From Limnoperna fortunei (taxonomy: Eukaryota > Mollusca > Bivalvia > Mytilida > Modiolidae), in the NCBI GenBank assembly GCA_944474755.1, contig OX104114.1:48053070-48117069 (forward strand): 64,000 nt of DNA, read 5' to 3'. Of the stretch, positions 1 through 12,400 are shown in pieces. A model generated the notes under the pieces. It was not told where the DNA came from. It ran no database searches and worked only from the letters and a program-made list of their open reading frames with translations. Position 1 is the stretch's first letter; each line of letters starts with the position of its first letter. The position numbers and the translations under genes were made by a program.

Positions 1-185
1 TGTATGTAGGTTTATGTCTTAAAAAATATCATGTAAGCTATGTGCGTTTGAGTCTGTATCTATATAAGCCGTCCTGACGATTTTTCAACAAAACACAATT
101 TGTAAGTGCCAATGACTAGTGCTACGTTTTTGTTTGACATAACTTGTTTCTTAAATTGACTTTTTTTGTTTTAGTGCTATTTTAG

Positions 186-711
186 GTACAGTATGTCTTT
201 TTAAAGGAAGATTTTAAATTTTGGCTAAACGGTAAAGTTCAGTCGGACAGTATAAAAGTTCACGTTGACCACTTAGATAAAATGTTAAAGGCAGACAGTG
301 AAGAACAATTTTTGGAAATAGAATCAAATTTAACTGCTAATTGGTCTCCTATAGTACTTGAACATTATACTAAATCTGTTAAATCGGCAATTCAAAATCA
401 TTCAGGAAAATGGATCATAGATAAATATCCAGCCATGTTCGACCCTTATTCAGGTATAACAAATAATCTTTCAGAAAGCATGAATGCTGTTTTAAAAAGA
501 AAAATTGATTGGAAAGAGTTACCGGTAGATCTTTTGGTTTTGGGGTTTTATTACATACAAAATTTTGAAAAATTTGAAATTTTAAGAGGCCGTTCAGGTT
601 TGGGAAATTATCATTTAAAATCAGAGCTTCGTAGGGCTTTTATTCCCCCTTCAGATATGATTCTATCAAAAAAAAATTGTTTGTCCAGATAATGTTATAG
701 AATATTTAAAC
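186..711 (+). pseudogene. MULE-type transposase domain fragment, 5' piece of a broken MULE/SWIM gene
   Basis: The frame is open from a possible acceptor (TTTTAG at 180-185) through the ATG at 282 to a stop at 690-692. It includes ITNNLSESMNAVLKRK (about residues 60-75 from that ATG), a pattern typical of the C-terminal half of MULE transposase-like proteins, which carry a SWIM zinc finger further on. The N-terminal catalytic part is absent, so it would lie in exons left of the window. Near 668-676 an A-run probably causes a one-base shift: past it, another frame reads IVCPDNVIEYLN up to 711, where an inserted element begins. The gene resumes at 2201 and 3785. Whether it came from an autonomous transposon or a domesticated copy is unknown. 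Confidence 0.7.
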
Positions 712-713
712 TA

Positions 714-2197
714 CAGGCTCCCAGGAGCCTGTATTGCTCACCTGAACCTGAAACCAAACAACCCTTTTTTATCCAGCTTTTCTTTGCTATAAAGAATTGC
801 CCAACACTTCTGCAAAAATCATTAATTTTGACCTTTTAAGGGAAATAACTTCTATACGGAGGATCTTTTGATGGTTAGAGGGAGAAGGGAGGTTCACTTC
901 AAATTTGCTGTACCTGTTATACTTTTTTAACTATCAGTCAAAAACTCTCTCGGACCCCCCCCCCCCCCTTTTTCATTTTTTCTATTTTAATCCAACATAG
1001 CTATGTAGGTAGTCAGGTGTCATGATTTGCACAATTTTGGTAGAGGACATCCTAAAGATGATGTGTGCAATGTTTCAAAGCAGTCCTTTCATTGGTTTAA
1101 GAGGAGAAGATTTTTTAAAATCAAGTAAAATTGCTTACAAAAATGTTCAAGGAGAATAATTCCTAAACGGTTCATCAGACAATCTTGACCCTAATGTCAT
1201 TTTTGTAGCCCTCATAGAGCAGAACAATTAAGCAATGCTAACTTTTTCTCTAGTTCTAATAATTTTCAAGATTTTGAGGCAAAAATGTCAAAAATAATCA
1301 ATTTCGACAATTAAAGGGCAATAACTCCTATAAGGAGTCATCATACAACTTCAACCCAATGGAGTGTTTCGTAGAGCTTTTGATGCAGATGAAGGCATGT
1401 CTCTTCGGTTTTCCTGTATCTGTTACACTTTTTTAAATATAAGCCAAAAACTGTATTTTACCGCCCCCCCCCATCCTACTTTTAGCCATGGTGGCCATGT
1501 TGGTTAATCTGCAGCCATGGTTGGTGCAAACTTGGTTGAGGACATTTGACAGATGATGTGTACAAAGTTTCAAAGCAGTACTTTCAGTTGTTTCAGAGGA
1601 GAAGATTTTAAAAAATCAATTAAAACCGATTAAAAAAACAGTTCAAGGGAAATAACTCTTAAACGGTTAATCAGACAATCTTGACACTGAAGTAATTTTT
1701 GTAGCCCGCATAGAGCAGAACAATTAAGCAATGCTAACTTTTTCTCTAGTTCTAATAATTTTCAAGATTTTGAGGCAAAAATGGCAAAAATCATCAATTT
1801 TGACAATTAAAGGGCAATAACTCCTACAAGGAATCATCATACAACTTTGACCCAATGGAGTGTTTTGTAAAGCTTTAGATGCTGAAGAAGGAAGGACTCT
1901 TCGGTTTTCCTGTATCTGTTATACTTTTTGAACTATAAGCAAAAAACTGAATTTTGACCCCTCTGTTCTATTTTTAGCCATGGCGGCCATGTTGGTTGGT
2001 CTGAGGCCATGATTTGGGCAAACTTGGTAGAGGGCATTTTACTGATGATGTATGCAAAGTTTCAAAGCAATCCCTTCAGTGGTTTTGGAGGAGAAGATTT
2101 TTGAAGAAAAGTTAACGACGACGACGACGACGACGACGGAGGACGACGGACGCCAAGTGATGGCAATAGCTCACATGACCCTTGGGGTCAGGTGAGC
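714..2197. mobile_element. Non-autonomous element with CTCACCTGA-type inverted ends (family Y, copy 1)
   Basis: The element interrupts the MULE/SWIM frame. It begins with the palindrome CAGGCTCC-CA-GGAGCCTG, followed by GCTCACCTGA at about 735, and ends TCAGGTGAGC, the reverse complement of that motif. TA flanks both sides (712-713 and 2198-2199), compatible with a TA target duplication. No transposase frame is visible. The interior holds two diverged direct copies of a ~487-bp block (compare about 1150 and 1637), each with AAGGGCAATAACTCCT-like motifs. Short C-runs lie at about 953-967 and 1463-1472, and an (ACG)n run lies at 2115-2138. Other copies are at 7391-9366 and, as a fragment, at 31570. 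Confidence 0.65.
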
Positions 2198-2200
2198 TAA

Positions 2201-2880
2201 AAATGAAATACCATTATCTTTAGAAAATAATTTGCAAGATGACACGTCTGAAACATCAAAGATTATTAAACAAACAGATGAACATGCCGAAATAACAAAT
2301 GAATTAGGTGTCAAAAATGATAATCCTTTAATTACGGATGACATAATTGTAGAAAAAACACCTGTGGTTGAACTACCTGTCTTAAATTTCTGATTAGTCA
2401 ACAAAGTTTGGCACGGTTTATTGCTGACAATAATTTAATAACTTTAGTTCCACAGCAAGGGGCTTTTATTGTTCAAGGCAGAAAAGCTAAATATTGTGTC
2501 ACTTTATTTCCAAAAGAAACTTGCCAGTGCGAGGCACCATCTACCTGTTTTCATATTTTAGCAGCAAAATTAAGCTTATGTTTACAACCAATTCAAGGAA
2601 TAAAATTATTAGTTTAAGAGCAATAAAAAAAATAAGAAGAAAAAAATTGATAAAAAGTCAGGTAGAAAACAACCACGTGTTAATGATTATGACATTGAAA
2701 TTGAGCCGGTCTCTGATTCTTTAACAGCTTTAAATACTCCAAACAAAGAAAATTTAATTAAAACACCTTCAACTGTTGAAGCATTAAATTTACTCCTAAA
2801 AAGTTAACAGAAATTTCAACTCCGAAGTCTAAAAGAAAAATAGATTTAAGTGATATAATGGAAGAAAATACTAGACAAGG
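2201..2880 (+). pseudogene. SWIM zinc-finger portion of the broken MULE/SWIM gene
   Basis: After element Y the frame resumes near 2202 and reads a polar linker to a TGA at 2391-2393. An overlapping +1 frame (about 2384-2617) continues with SQQSLARFIADNN and then the SWIM zinc finger: C-x-C followed by C-x-H (CQC...CFHILAAK) at about 2521-2571. SWIM fingers commonly follow MULE transposase domains. A further shift near 2620-2650 leads into a basic tail (DKKSGRKQPRVNDYDIEIE) that ends TAA at about 2804, with another open piece to about 2880. At least two frameshifts and the inserted elements make this a pseudogene. Confidence 0.7.
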
Positions 2881-2890
2881 TCGATCTAGC

Positions 2891-3784
2891 GATCGCTGAT
2901 ACCCCCGCTTTTGTGAAAATTTCTAACGTTTTTCGTGGACTGCGACCTTGAAATTTGATGGATTTCCCCCAAAATCAAAAGGCTTTTTACCAACCTGATA
3001 TATAACAATATCCCAAAGAGTCATTCAAATCGGATGCAAACTTTTTGAGTTATTGTCCGGAAACAACTTTTATGTTAAAATTTCTAACGTTTTTCGTGGA
3101 CTGTGACCTTGAAATTTGACGGATTTCCCCTAAAATCGATAGGATTCTTACCAACCTGATATATGACAACATCCCAAAGTTTCATTCAAATCGGATGTAA
3201 ACTTGTTGAGTTATTGTCCGGAAACAACTTTTTTGTTAAAATTTCTAACGTTTTTCGTGGACTGTGACCTTGAAATTTGACGGATTTCCCCCAAAATCGA
3301 TAAGCTTCTTACCAACCTGATATATAACAATATCACAAAGTTTCATTCAAATCGGATGCAAACTTTTTGAGTTATTGTCCGGAAACAACTTTTATGTTAA
3401 AATTTCTAACGTTTTTCGTGGACTGTGACCTTGAAATTTGACGGATTTCCCCCAAAATCGATAGGCTTCTTAACAACCTGATATATGACAATATCCCAAA
3501 GTTTCATTCAAATCGGATGTAAACTTTTTGAGTTATTGTCCGGAAACAACTTTTTTGTTAAAATTTCTAACGTTTTTCGTGGACTGTGACCTTGAAATTT
3601 GACGGATTTCCCCCAAAATCGATTGGCTTCTTACCAACCTGATATATAACAATATCCCAAAGTTTCATTCAAATCGGATGTAAACTTTTTGAATTATCCG
3701 GAAACCAAATGTGGACGGACGAACGGACGGACGGACGGACATGAGGACCACTATATACCCCCGACTCTGTCGAGCGGGGGTATA
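2891..3784. mobile_element. Non-autonomous element with ATACCCCCGCT inverted ends (family W, copy 1)
   Basis: The left end has the palindrome GCGATCGC, then TGATACCCCCGCT (inverted motif at 2899-2909). The right end has AGCGGGGGTAT (3773-3783) and is itself a hairpin (about 3755-3784). A (GGAC)n run precedes the right end. The body is the 161-bp tandem array listed separately. The MULE/SWIM frame continues on both sides, so this is an insertion. A relative with the same ends and another internal repeat lies at 20892-22300. The short palindrome before the left end and the hairpin at the right end recall Helitron-like or other hairpin-ended elements, but no class is proven. Confidence 0.6.
2921..3705. 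repeat. 161-bp tandem repeat inside element W copy 1
   Basis: Units begin TTCTAACGTTTTTCGTGGAC at 2921, 3082, 3243, 3404 and 3565, an exact 161-bp spacing. The fifth copy is slightly shortened. All copies are close in sequence, differing at scattered sites. Confidence 0.9.
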
Positions 3785-3898
3785 AAAATTATTATAGAAG
3801 ATTCAAAGGAAGGTATACCCAGTAAACTCCCTGATGTAAAATAGCTTCCTGAAAAAAAACGTAAAATTGAAGAAAAAAATATAACAGAAAAGGAATAA
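3785..3898 (+). pseudogene. C-terminal tail of the broken MULE/SWIM gene
   Basis: Directly after element W the frame reads an acidic/basic stretch (IIEDSKEGIPSKLPDVK), an in-frame TAG at about 3841, then LPEKKRKIEEKNITEKE and TAA. The composition matches the linker upstream of element W, so I read it as the same gene interrupted twice. No domain is present. Confidence 0.5.
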
Positions 3899-3920
3899 AA
3901 ACTGGACGCCATGAAATAGC

Positions 3921-5101
3921 TGAAAGTGGCGTAGAAAACTCCTTCATACACTTGACAGTTATGGTATCAGAGGACCAATCTTACAATGGCTGGAAAACTT
4001 CCTAATGCACAGGAAAATGAGAGTAGCACTCGAAGGAACATTCTCCAAAGAACTCAACGTAGACTCGGGAGTCCCGCAAGGTACTGTCCTTGGGCCTATC
4101 CTATTTCTCTGCCATATTAACGACCTACCAGATGCAGTGAAATCCAAGGTCAGACTTTTTGCTGACGATTGCCTGCTCTACAGAGAAATCAACAACATAA
4201 AAGATCATCACATGTTACAAGACCTGAAAATTCTAGAAAAATGGGCATCAGACTGGGGCATGCGTTTCAATGCCAAAAAATGCTACATCCTCTCAATAAA
4301 ACAGAAGAAACACCATTTTTACCAACTTGACAACCATATACTAGAACAAGTAAACACCAACCCATACCTAGGACTACAAATATCTGAAGACCTGAAATGG
4401 AACACACATATAAATAACATAGCAAAGAAAGCCAGCTCCACACTAGGATTCTTACGGCGGAACCTACAACACTGCCCTAAAGAATGCCGAAAGAACGCCT
4501 ACATCTCTTTAGTCCGATCCATTATGGAATATGGCGCCATAGTGTGGGACCCATACTTAAAGAAAGATATCGAACAGCTGGAAAGAATACAACGACGAGG
4601 GGCCCGATTTATAACCAAAGACTATAAATCAAGGGAAGAAGGAAGCCTAGCCAAGATGATGAAACAACTTGAACTCCAACCACTTGAAGAAAGACGTAAA
4701 CAACAACGACTAGTCTTCTTCTACAAGGTGGTGGAGGGGCAGGTACCAGCTATACCAGCTTCCAATTACATCAGCTTCCATCAAGGAAAACGCCAGATCT
4801 GACCAACATCATATGCTAATTGTGAAACATCAAACATAATCACAAGACAATCACGCCAGAACAACAAAAGTGTTATAGTGCCACAAGCAAGATCTGACTC
4901 CTACAAACACTCATTTTTTGTCAAAACATCTATAGAGTGGAACAATCTAGCAAACGAAGTCGTAAATTCAAGCAAAGTGGTAGCCTTCAAGACAGCAATC
5001 CACACCTGCTGTCCGTGCGACTAAATACATGCGTCCTAGCACCCGTCGTATAGGAGACCATCAATTGGTAGCCTACGACGTAACCACACAGATACAGATA
5101 C
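3921..5101 (+). mobile_element. 5'-truncated non-LTR retrotransposon (reverse transcriptase fragment)
   Basis: One frame runs from about 3924 to TAA at 5022-5024 with a single internal TGA at 4800-4802. It starts inside the fingers/palm region (LLHTLDSYGIRGPILQWL) and contains VPQGTVLGPILF and the catalytic F-A-D-D box (4158-4169). The thumb and C-terminal region follow (GFLRRNLQHCP, ERIQRRGARFI), ending SIEWNNLANEVV. This layout is typical of Jockey/CR1-like LINEs. The endonuclease and N-terminal RT are missing, as in normal 5' truncation. The 3' end has a short non-coding tail with CAGATA repeats and AAAC repeats (about 5085-5130). It abuts the MULE/SWIM remnant. The exact clade is uncertain. 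Confidence 0.85.
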
Positions 5102-5905
5102 AGAACAAAATCAAACAAACAAACAAAACCAATCAATTTTACCTGTGTAAACACTTTAATTAGGAGAAATTTGTTAAGTTTGATGAATTTTTCTTCGACA
5201 AGGATCGCTTCCGGTCAACTTTTACATACTTTGTCGTTGATCATAATTTAAAAGTTAAATATCATTTTATAGCTAATGCTGAGGGGGACACGAGGCCCCA
5301 TTCAAATTGTGACCGGGTTATGAGGTCTTTGAGATATTATAGTTCAAAGTTGAAAATTCGAACTTTTGCTTTTGCTACCATACTTGCTTCCGGCGGTCTT
5401 TTCTATACTTTCCTTTCATTTATTTCTTATAAACTATACATCATTTAAAAGCTAAATGAATTACCTGGGCCAAACACTAATAGTTTTTTGACCGGGGTGA
5501 AGCATTTTGGGGAAATCTTGGTTCCAATGTGAAAATTTGATGTAGTGACACTCACACAAATTTCACTTCCGGTCAACTTTTAGGTACTTTATTAAAAATT
5601 ATTTGCAATAAACTATATATCATCATAAAGATCTTTTAAATATCTCCCAGAGGCATTTTTTAATTTTTATTTTATGTCAAGCCGTTAAAAAGTTATGAAC
5701 AAAAATATATGTGTTTTTATACTTCCGGCTTTTCCACTTCCGCGTTTTAGACCCTCCCGGAAGGGGGGGGGGGGGGTTATCAGGATATAATATGGCAGAC
5801 CTGGCAGTGGACTATTTTGCTTCCTTAAGTCAGGGAGCAGTATTTTAGCTACAGTCGTAATCAAGACAAGATCAAGTTAACAAAGAAGACAGCTGATAAT
5901 ATATA
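5102..5905. other. Intergenic repeat-like DNA
   Basis: No gene is seen. The motif CTTCCGGTCAACTTTTA occurs at about 5208 and 5569, with related flanks (GACCGGGTTATGAGG and GACCGGGGTGAAGC), suggesting a diverged repeat of roughly 360 bp. A G-run of 14 lies at 5763-5776. Confidence 0.4.
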
Positions 5906-5909
5906 AGAG

Positions 5910-5915
5910 TTTATT
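5910..5915 (-). promoter_or_regulatory. Candidate polyadenylation signal of the dioxygenase gene
   Basis: AATAAA on the minus strand, about 370 nt beyond the stop codon. It is a plausible signal, but in AT-rich DNA such hexamers are frequent. Confidence 0.3.
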
Positions 5916-6286
5916 AAATAATCTTTAGAAGATCACAAGGAATGACTAAAATTACTATGTTATATGTTACATATTTAAAAGGAAAAATCCAATATGAAAT
6001 TTAATTATATGTACAATAATTTATAAAATGTCGATTTGTACATTAATTGTTTATATATAACCAACCCTTAAGGGTTCATAATCATACAGTGCAAGCATAC
6101 AACATAGAATTGCTAATACAGTGGTTTGCACATAGACAACTATCAGTATGCCCTTCAGTGTTAATCAACATCCTAAATGAAAAACATGAAACAAGAAATA
6201 CAAAAAAAATAAGGAATAACTTTTCATAAATAATCTGTGCATTATCTGTTCATAAAAAATCTGATGATCACCTTAAAATTGTCTGC

Positions 6287-6424
6287 TCAGGCTTTTGTCG
6301 TATGATGCCAACTTACAGTAACATTATCTGATAATTTAGCAGTGTGACGGTTTAAATGTGTAAGTTCCCACTTTTTCATCCACGGTCCTTCCAAAGCAGT
6401 TTCAAAGTCCCATTCTTCTGATGG
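6287..6424 (-). CDS. PhyH exon 9 (residues 329-373 and stop)
   Basis: The acceptor is TTTGCAG. It encodes PSEEWDFETALEGPWMKKW through VSWHHTTKA and TGA (6289-6287). A GTAAGT inside the exon (after DNVT) could act as an alternative donor, but reading through gives a stop ten codons later and needs no further exon. Confidence 0.85.
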   Translation of the reverse strand, partial: PSEEWDFETALEGPWMKKWELTHLNRHTAKLSDNVTVSWHHTTKA

Positions 6425-9400
6425 CTGCAAAAATAAATATTTGAATTTTAATAAGAAGCATAATTGAAATTCTAGGAGAATCTTGTATTGAATGCAAATA
6501 CTTCAGTTTTTTATTAAAGAAACATATTATAGTTTCACACCATCAGATTTTGTTATAAGTAGATCAATTGGTTGTGCATCAAGATGAAGACATCTTTTTC
6601 TCTCCTAGTTTTTTTTTGTGTTTATTAGAAATGAGTGCTTATGAAAAACTTATCTTAACAAATTAAAATTTCTGTATCTGTCTAATGTACATTAGCTATA
6701 GACAATACATTGAATTAGAAAGATGAAAATAACTGAAAATACAATTTAAACCCATACCTTTATTAACTGTAACCACTAATGTGCATGTCACATTTGCAAT
6801 TATTATTACAGAGTTATTATTACAATAAAATTACAATCTTTTTTCCTATTCTCACCGGAAGTACATCTGAAACTGCTTCCCTTTGCTTTTTTCTTCTGCT
6901 TACTCCTTCCATGTGTGTCCAATCAATTTTAAAGTTTGGATCTTTTGTAGTGCGCATCAACATTTTATCTTTCAGCCCCCAAAATCCTGCTGGCTCATCT
7001 GGTCTCTGCCACCTTAAATCTAAACTCCATCTTATTTGATCCGACATGTTGGGAAGGCTAAAATTTCCAAAATTAAAATCATTTAATTGTGGACCTAACT
7101 AGATATCAGCGAGATGGTACCCATCTCTGTGGGCCCCGTGGACCTTAAGGTCAAGGTCAAAGGTCATCAACCATGGTATGCGACACATCGCCTTGATATT
7201 ATCTACCCACATTCCAAATATCAAAAGGTTACCTCAAAAGATAAAAAGTTATAGCCTGGACATGCATTTGTCATTCAGAAAGTAATAATGTGACCTAAGG
7301 TCAAAGGTGATCAACCACGGTATGCAACACATCGCCTTGATATTATCTACCCACATTCCAAATATCAAAAGCCTACCTAAAAAGATAAACCAGAGGGTCT
7401 TAAGAGCCTGTATCGCTCACCTGATTTTATAGGCAATGAAGATGGCATTTCCCTGATGTTAAAGTAAGTCCTGTAATTTTCAATAAACATTTAATAGGAC
7501 CATCCAAACAATATTACTAGTTTTATTTCCATTGGTTAATCAGTTTCAGAAAAGAAACCTAATAAAACTTTTTCCCATAGGGTCTACTGTTAATCTATGT
7601 ATGCCATTTTGATTTTCCTATTGGCATAAAAAACATAAACTTCAAAGAGGACCATCCAAACAATATTGCTAGTAAGTTTTGTTTCCATTGGATAACCGGT
7701 TTTAGAGAAGAAGCCTTTTTAAAATTGTTACCAGAGGGTCCTATGTTAAACTAAGTCCTGCTGTGGTGGCCATTTTTATTTTCCAATTGGCATAAAAAAC
7801 ACAAACTTTATAAATGACCATCCAAAATAATATTGGTAGTAAGTTTTGTTTCCATTGGTTAAACAGTTTCAGAGAAGAAGCCTTTTTTAACCTTTTTCCC
7901 ATAGGGTCCAATGTTAAACCAAGTACTGCGGTGGTGGCCATTTTGAATTTCCGATTGGGATGAAAAACATGAACTTTATAGGGGACCATCCAAACAATAT
8001 TGCTAGTAAGTTTTGTTTCGATTGGTTAACCGGTTTTAGAGAAGAAGCCTTTTTAACTTTTTCCCATAGGGGCCTATGTTAAACTACCTCCTGCGTTGGT
8101 GGCCATTTTGAATTTCCAATTGTCATAAAAAACATAAACTTTATAAAGGACCATCCAAACATTTTGCTAGTAAGTTTTGTTTACATTGGTTAACCGATTT
8201 CAGAGAAGACGCCTTTTTTAACTTTTCCCCATAGGGTCCTATGTGAAACTAAGTCCTGCAGTGGCGTCCATTTTGATTTTCCAATTGGCATAAAAAACAT
8301 AAACTTTATAAATGACCATCCAAAATAATATTGGTAGTAAGTTTTGTTTCCATTGGTTAAACGGTTTCAGAGAAGAAGCCCTTTTTAACCTTTTTCCTAT
8401 AGGGTCCAATGTTAAACCAAGTCCTGAAGTGGTGGCCATTTTGAATTTCTGATAGGGATAAAAAACATGAACTTTATAGCGGACCATCCAAACAATACTG
8501 CTAGTAAGTTTTGTTTCGATTGGTTAACCGGTTTCAGAGAAGAAGCCTTTTAAACTTTTTTCCCATAGGGTCCCATGTTAAACTACGTCCTGCGTTGGTG
8601 GCCATTTTGAATTCCAATTGTCATAAAAAACATTAACTTTATAGAGGACCATCCAAACAATATTGCTAGTAAGTTTTGTTACATTGGTTAACTGGTTTCA
8701 GAGAAGACGCCTTTTTTAACTTTTCCCCATAGGGTCCTTTGTGAAACTAAGTCCTGCTGTGGCCTCCATTTTGATTGGAATAAAAAAACATAAACTTTAT
8801 AAAGGACCATCCAAACAATATTGGCAGTAAGTTTTGATTCGATTGGTTAACTGGTTTCAGAGAAGAAGCCATTTTAAACTTTTTTCCCAATAGGGTCCAA
8901 ATATTATGTTAAACAAATTCCTGCGTGGTGGCCATTTTGAATTTCCTATTGGGATAAAAAACACAAACTTTAAAGACGACCATCCAAACAATATTGCTAG
9001 TAAGTTTTTGTTTCCATTGGTTACCAAGTTTCAGAGAAGAAGCCTTTTAAACTTTTTCCCATAGGGTCCTATGTTAAACTAAGTCCTGTGATGGCTGCCA
9101 TTTTGAATTTCCAGTTGGCATAGAAAACATAAACTTTATAAAGGACCTTCCAAACAATATTGCTAGTAAGTTTTGTTTTGATTGGTTAAACGGTTTCAGA
9201 GAAGAAGCCCTTTTAAATTTTTTTCCCATAGGTCCTATGTTAAACTAAGTCTTGCGGTGGCAGCCATATTGGTTTACCAATCCAAATAAAGAACACAAAC
9301 TTTGTGAAGGCCCAATGAACATTATGGCCAAGTTTGGTTTCAATTGGCCCTTTGGGTCAGGTGAGCTAAAAAGTTACAGCCCGGACACGATTAGTTTCGG

Positions 9401-12400
9401 ATGGAGGGACGGCTGGACGCACGGACAGAAAGACGGATGGACAGACAGACTGATCACTATAGGGCGTCCGCCACAAAGTGGCGAGGCCAATACGAAACCT
9501 TGTATTAAGTGTAAGTCAGGTTTTTAAAATTTTTGTATTGTTTTAATACAATAGACATTGTTCTAAGTGCAGTTCATTTTATAGTAATTTTAAATTTGTA
9601 ATGGAAAATTTAATCATTCTTCGATTCATTTTTTTAAACAAAAATCTAACTCATGGTAATGAAGTACACCTACCTGCACGAAAGAGACAAACACATTAAA
9701 CACTAATACATAGGCTTATTACCATGGTAATGAAGTACATCTACCAACACAAGCAGACAAACACTAATACATAGGCTTATTACCACTTGTAATGAAGTAC
9801 ATCTACCAACACAAGCAGACAAACACTAATACATAGGCTTATTACCATGGTAATGAAGTACATCTACCTACACAAGCAGACAAACACTAATACATAGGCT
9901 TATTACCATTGTAATGAAGTACATCTACCTACACAAGCAGACAAACACTAATACATAGGCTTATTACCATGGTAATGAAGTACACCTACCTACACAAGCA
10001 GACAAACACTAATACATAGGCTTATTACCACTTGTAATGAAGTACATCTACCTACACAAGCAGACAAACACTAATACATAGGCTTATTACCATGGTAATG
10101 AAGCACATCTACCAACACAAGCAGACAAACACTAATACATAGGCTTATTACCACTTGTAATGAAGTACATCTACCAACACAAGCAGACAAACACTAATAC
10201 ATAGGCTTATTACCATGGTAATGAAGTACACCTACCTACACAAGCAGACAAACACTAATACATAGGCTTATTACCATGGTAATGAAGTACATCTACCTAC
10301 ACAAGCAGACAAACACTAATACATAGGCTTATTACCACTTGTAATGAAGTACATCTACCTACACAAGCAGACAAACACTAATACATAGGCTTATTACCAT
10401 GGTAATGAAGTACATCTACCTACACAAGCAGACAAACACTAATACATAGGCTTATTACCACTTGTAATGAAGTACATCTACCAACACAAGCAGACAAACA
10501 CTAATACATAGGCTTATTACCACTTGTAATGAAGTACATCTACCTTCACAAGCAGACAAACACTAATACATAGGCTTATTACCATGGTAATGAAGTACAC
10601 CTACCTACACAAGCAGACAAACACTAATACATAGGCTTATTACCACTTGTAATGAAGTACATCTACCAACACAAGCAGACAAACACTAATACATAGGCTT
10701 ATTACCATGGTAATGAAGTACACCTACCTACACAAGCAGACAAACACTAATACATAGGCTTATTACCATGGTAATGAAGTACATCTACCTACACAAGCAG
10801 ACAAACACTAATACATAGGCTTATTACCATGGTAATGAAGTACATCTACCTACACAAGCAGACAAACACTAATACATAGGCTTATTACCACTTGTAATGA
10901 AGTACATCTACCAACACAAGCAGACAAACACTAATACATAGGCTTATTACCATGGTAATGAAGTACATCTACCTACACAAGCAGACAAACACTAATACAT
11001 AGGCTTATTACCATGGTAATGAAGTACATCTACCTACACAAGCAGACAAACACTAATACATAGGCTTATTACCATGGTAATGAAGTACACCTACCTACAC
11101 AAGCAGACAAACACTAATACATAGGCTTATTACCATGGTAATGAAGTACATCTACCAACACAAGCAGACAAACACTAATACATAGGCTTATTACCACTTG
11201 TAATGAAGTACATCTACCTACACAAGCAGACAAACACTAATACATAGGCTTATTACCACTTGTAATGAAGTACATCTACCAACACAAGCAGACAAACACT
11301 AATACATAGGCTTATTACCATGGTAATGAAGTACACCTACCTACACAAGCAGACAAACACTAATACATAGGCTTATTACCACTTGTAATGAAGTACATCT
11401 ACCTACACAAGCAGACAAACACTAATACATAGGCTTATTACCATGGTAATGAAGTACATCTACCTACACAAGCAGACAAACACTAATACATAGGCTTATT
11501 ACCACTTGTAATGAAGTACATCTACTAACACAAGCAGACAAACACTAATACATAGGCTTATTACCATGGTAATGAAGTACATCTACCTACACAAGCAGAC
11601 AAACACTAATACATAGGCTTATTACCACTTGTAATGAAGTACATCTACCAACACAAGCAGACAAACACTAATACATAGGCTTATTACCATGGTAATGAAG
11701 TACATCTACCTACACAAGCAGACAAACACTAATACATAGGCTTATTACCACTTGTAATGAAGTACATCTACCAACACAAGCAGACAAACACTAATACATA
11801 GGCTTATTACCACTTGTAATGAAGTACATCTACCTACACAAGCAGACAAACACTAATACATAGGCTTATTACCATGGTAATGAAGTACATCTACCTACAC
11901 AAGCAGACAAACACTAATACATAGGCTTATTACCACTTGTAATGAAGTACATCTACCAACACAAGCAGACAAACACTAATACATAGGCTTATTACCACTT
12001 GTAATGAAGTACATCAACCTTCACAAGCAGACAAACACTAATACATAGGCTTATTACCATGGTAATGAAGTACATCTACCTACACAAGCAGACAAACACT
12101 AATACATAGGCTTATTACCACTTGTAATGAAGTACATCTACCTACACAAGCAGACAAACACTAATACATAGGCTTATTACCATGGTAATGAAGTACATCT
12201 ACCTACACAAGCAGACAAACACTAATACATAGGCTTATTACCACTTGTAATGAAGTACATCTACCAACACAAGCAGACAAACACTAATACATAGGCTTAT
12301 TACCACTTGTAATGAAGTACATCTCCCTACACAAGCAGACAAACACTAATACATAGGCTTATTACCACTTGTAATGAAGTACATCTACCAACACAAGCAG

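Noticed and set aside
7741..8487. Two similar 82-codon minus-strand frames
   Set aside because: They repeat because of the ~165-bp tandem unit inside element Y; other units of the array are not open.
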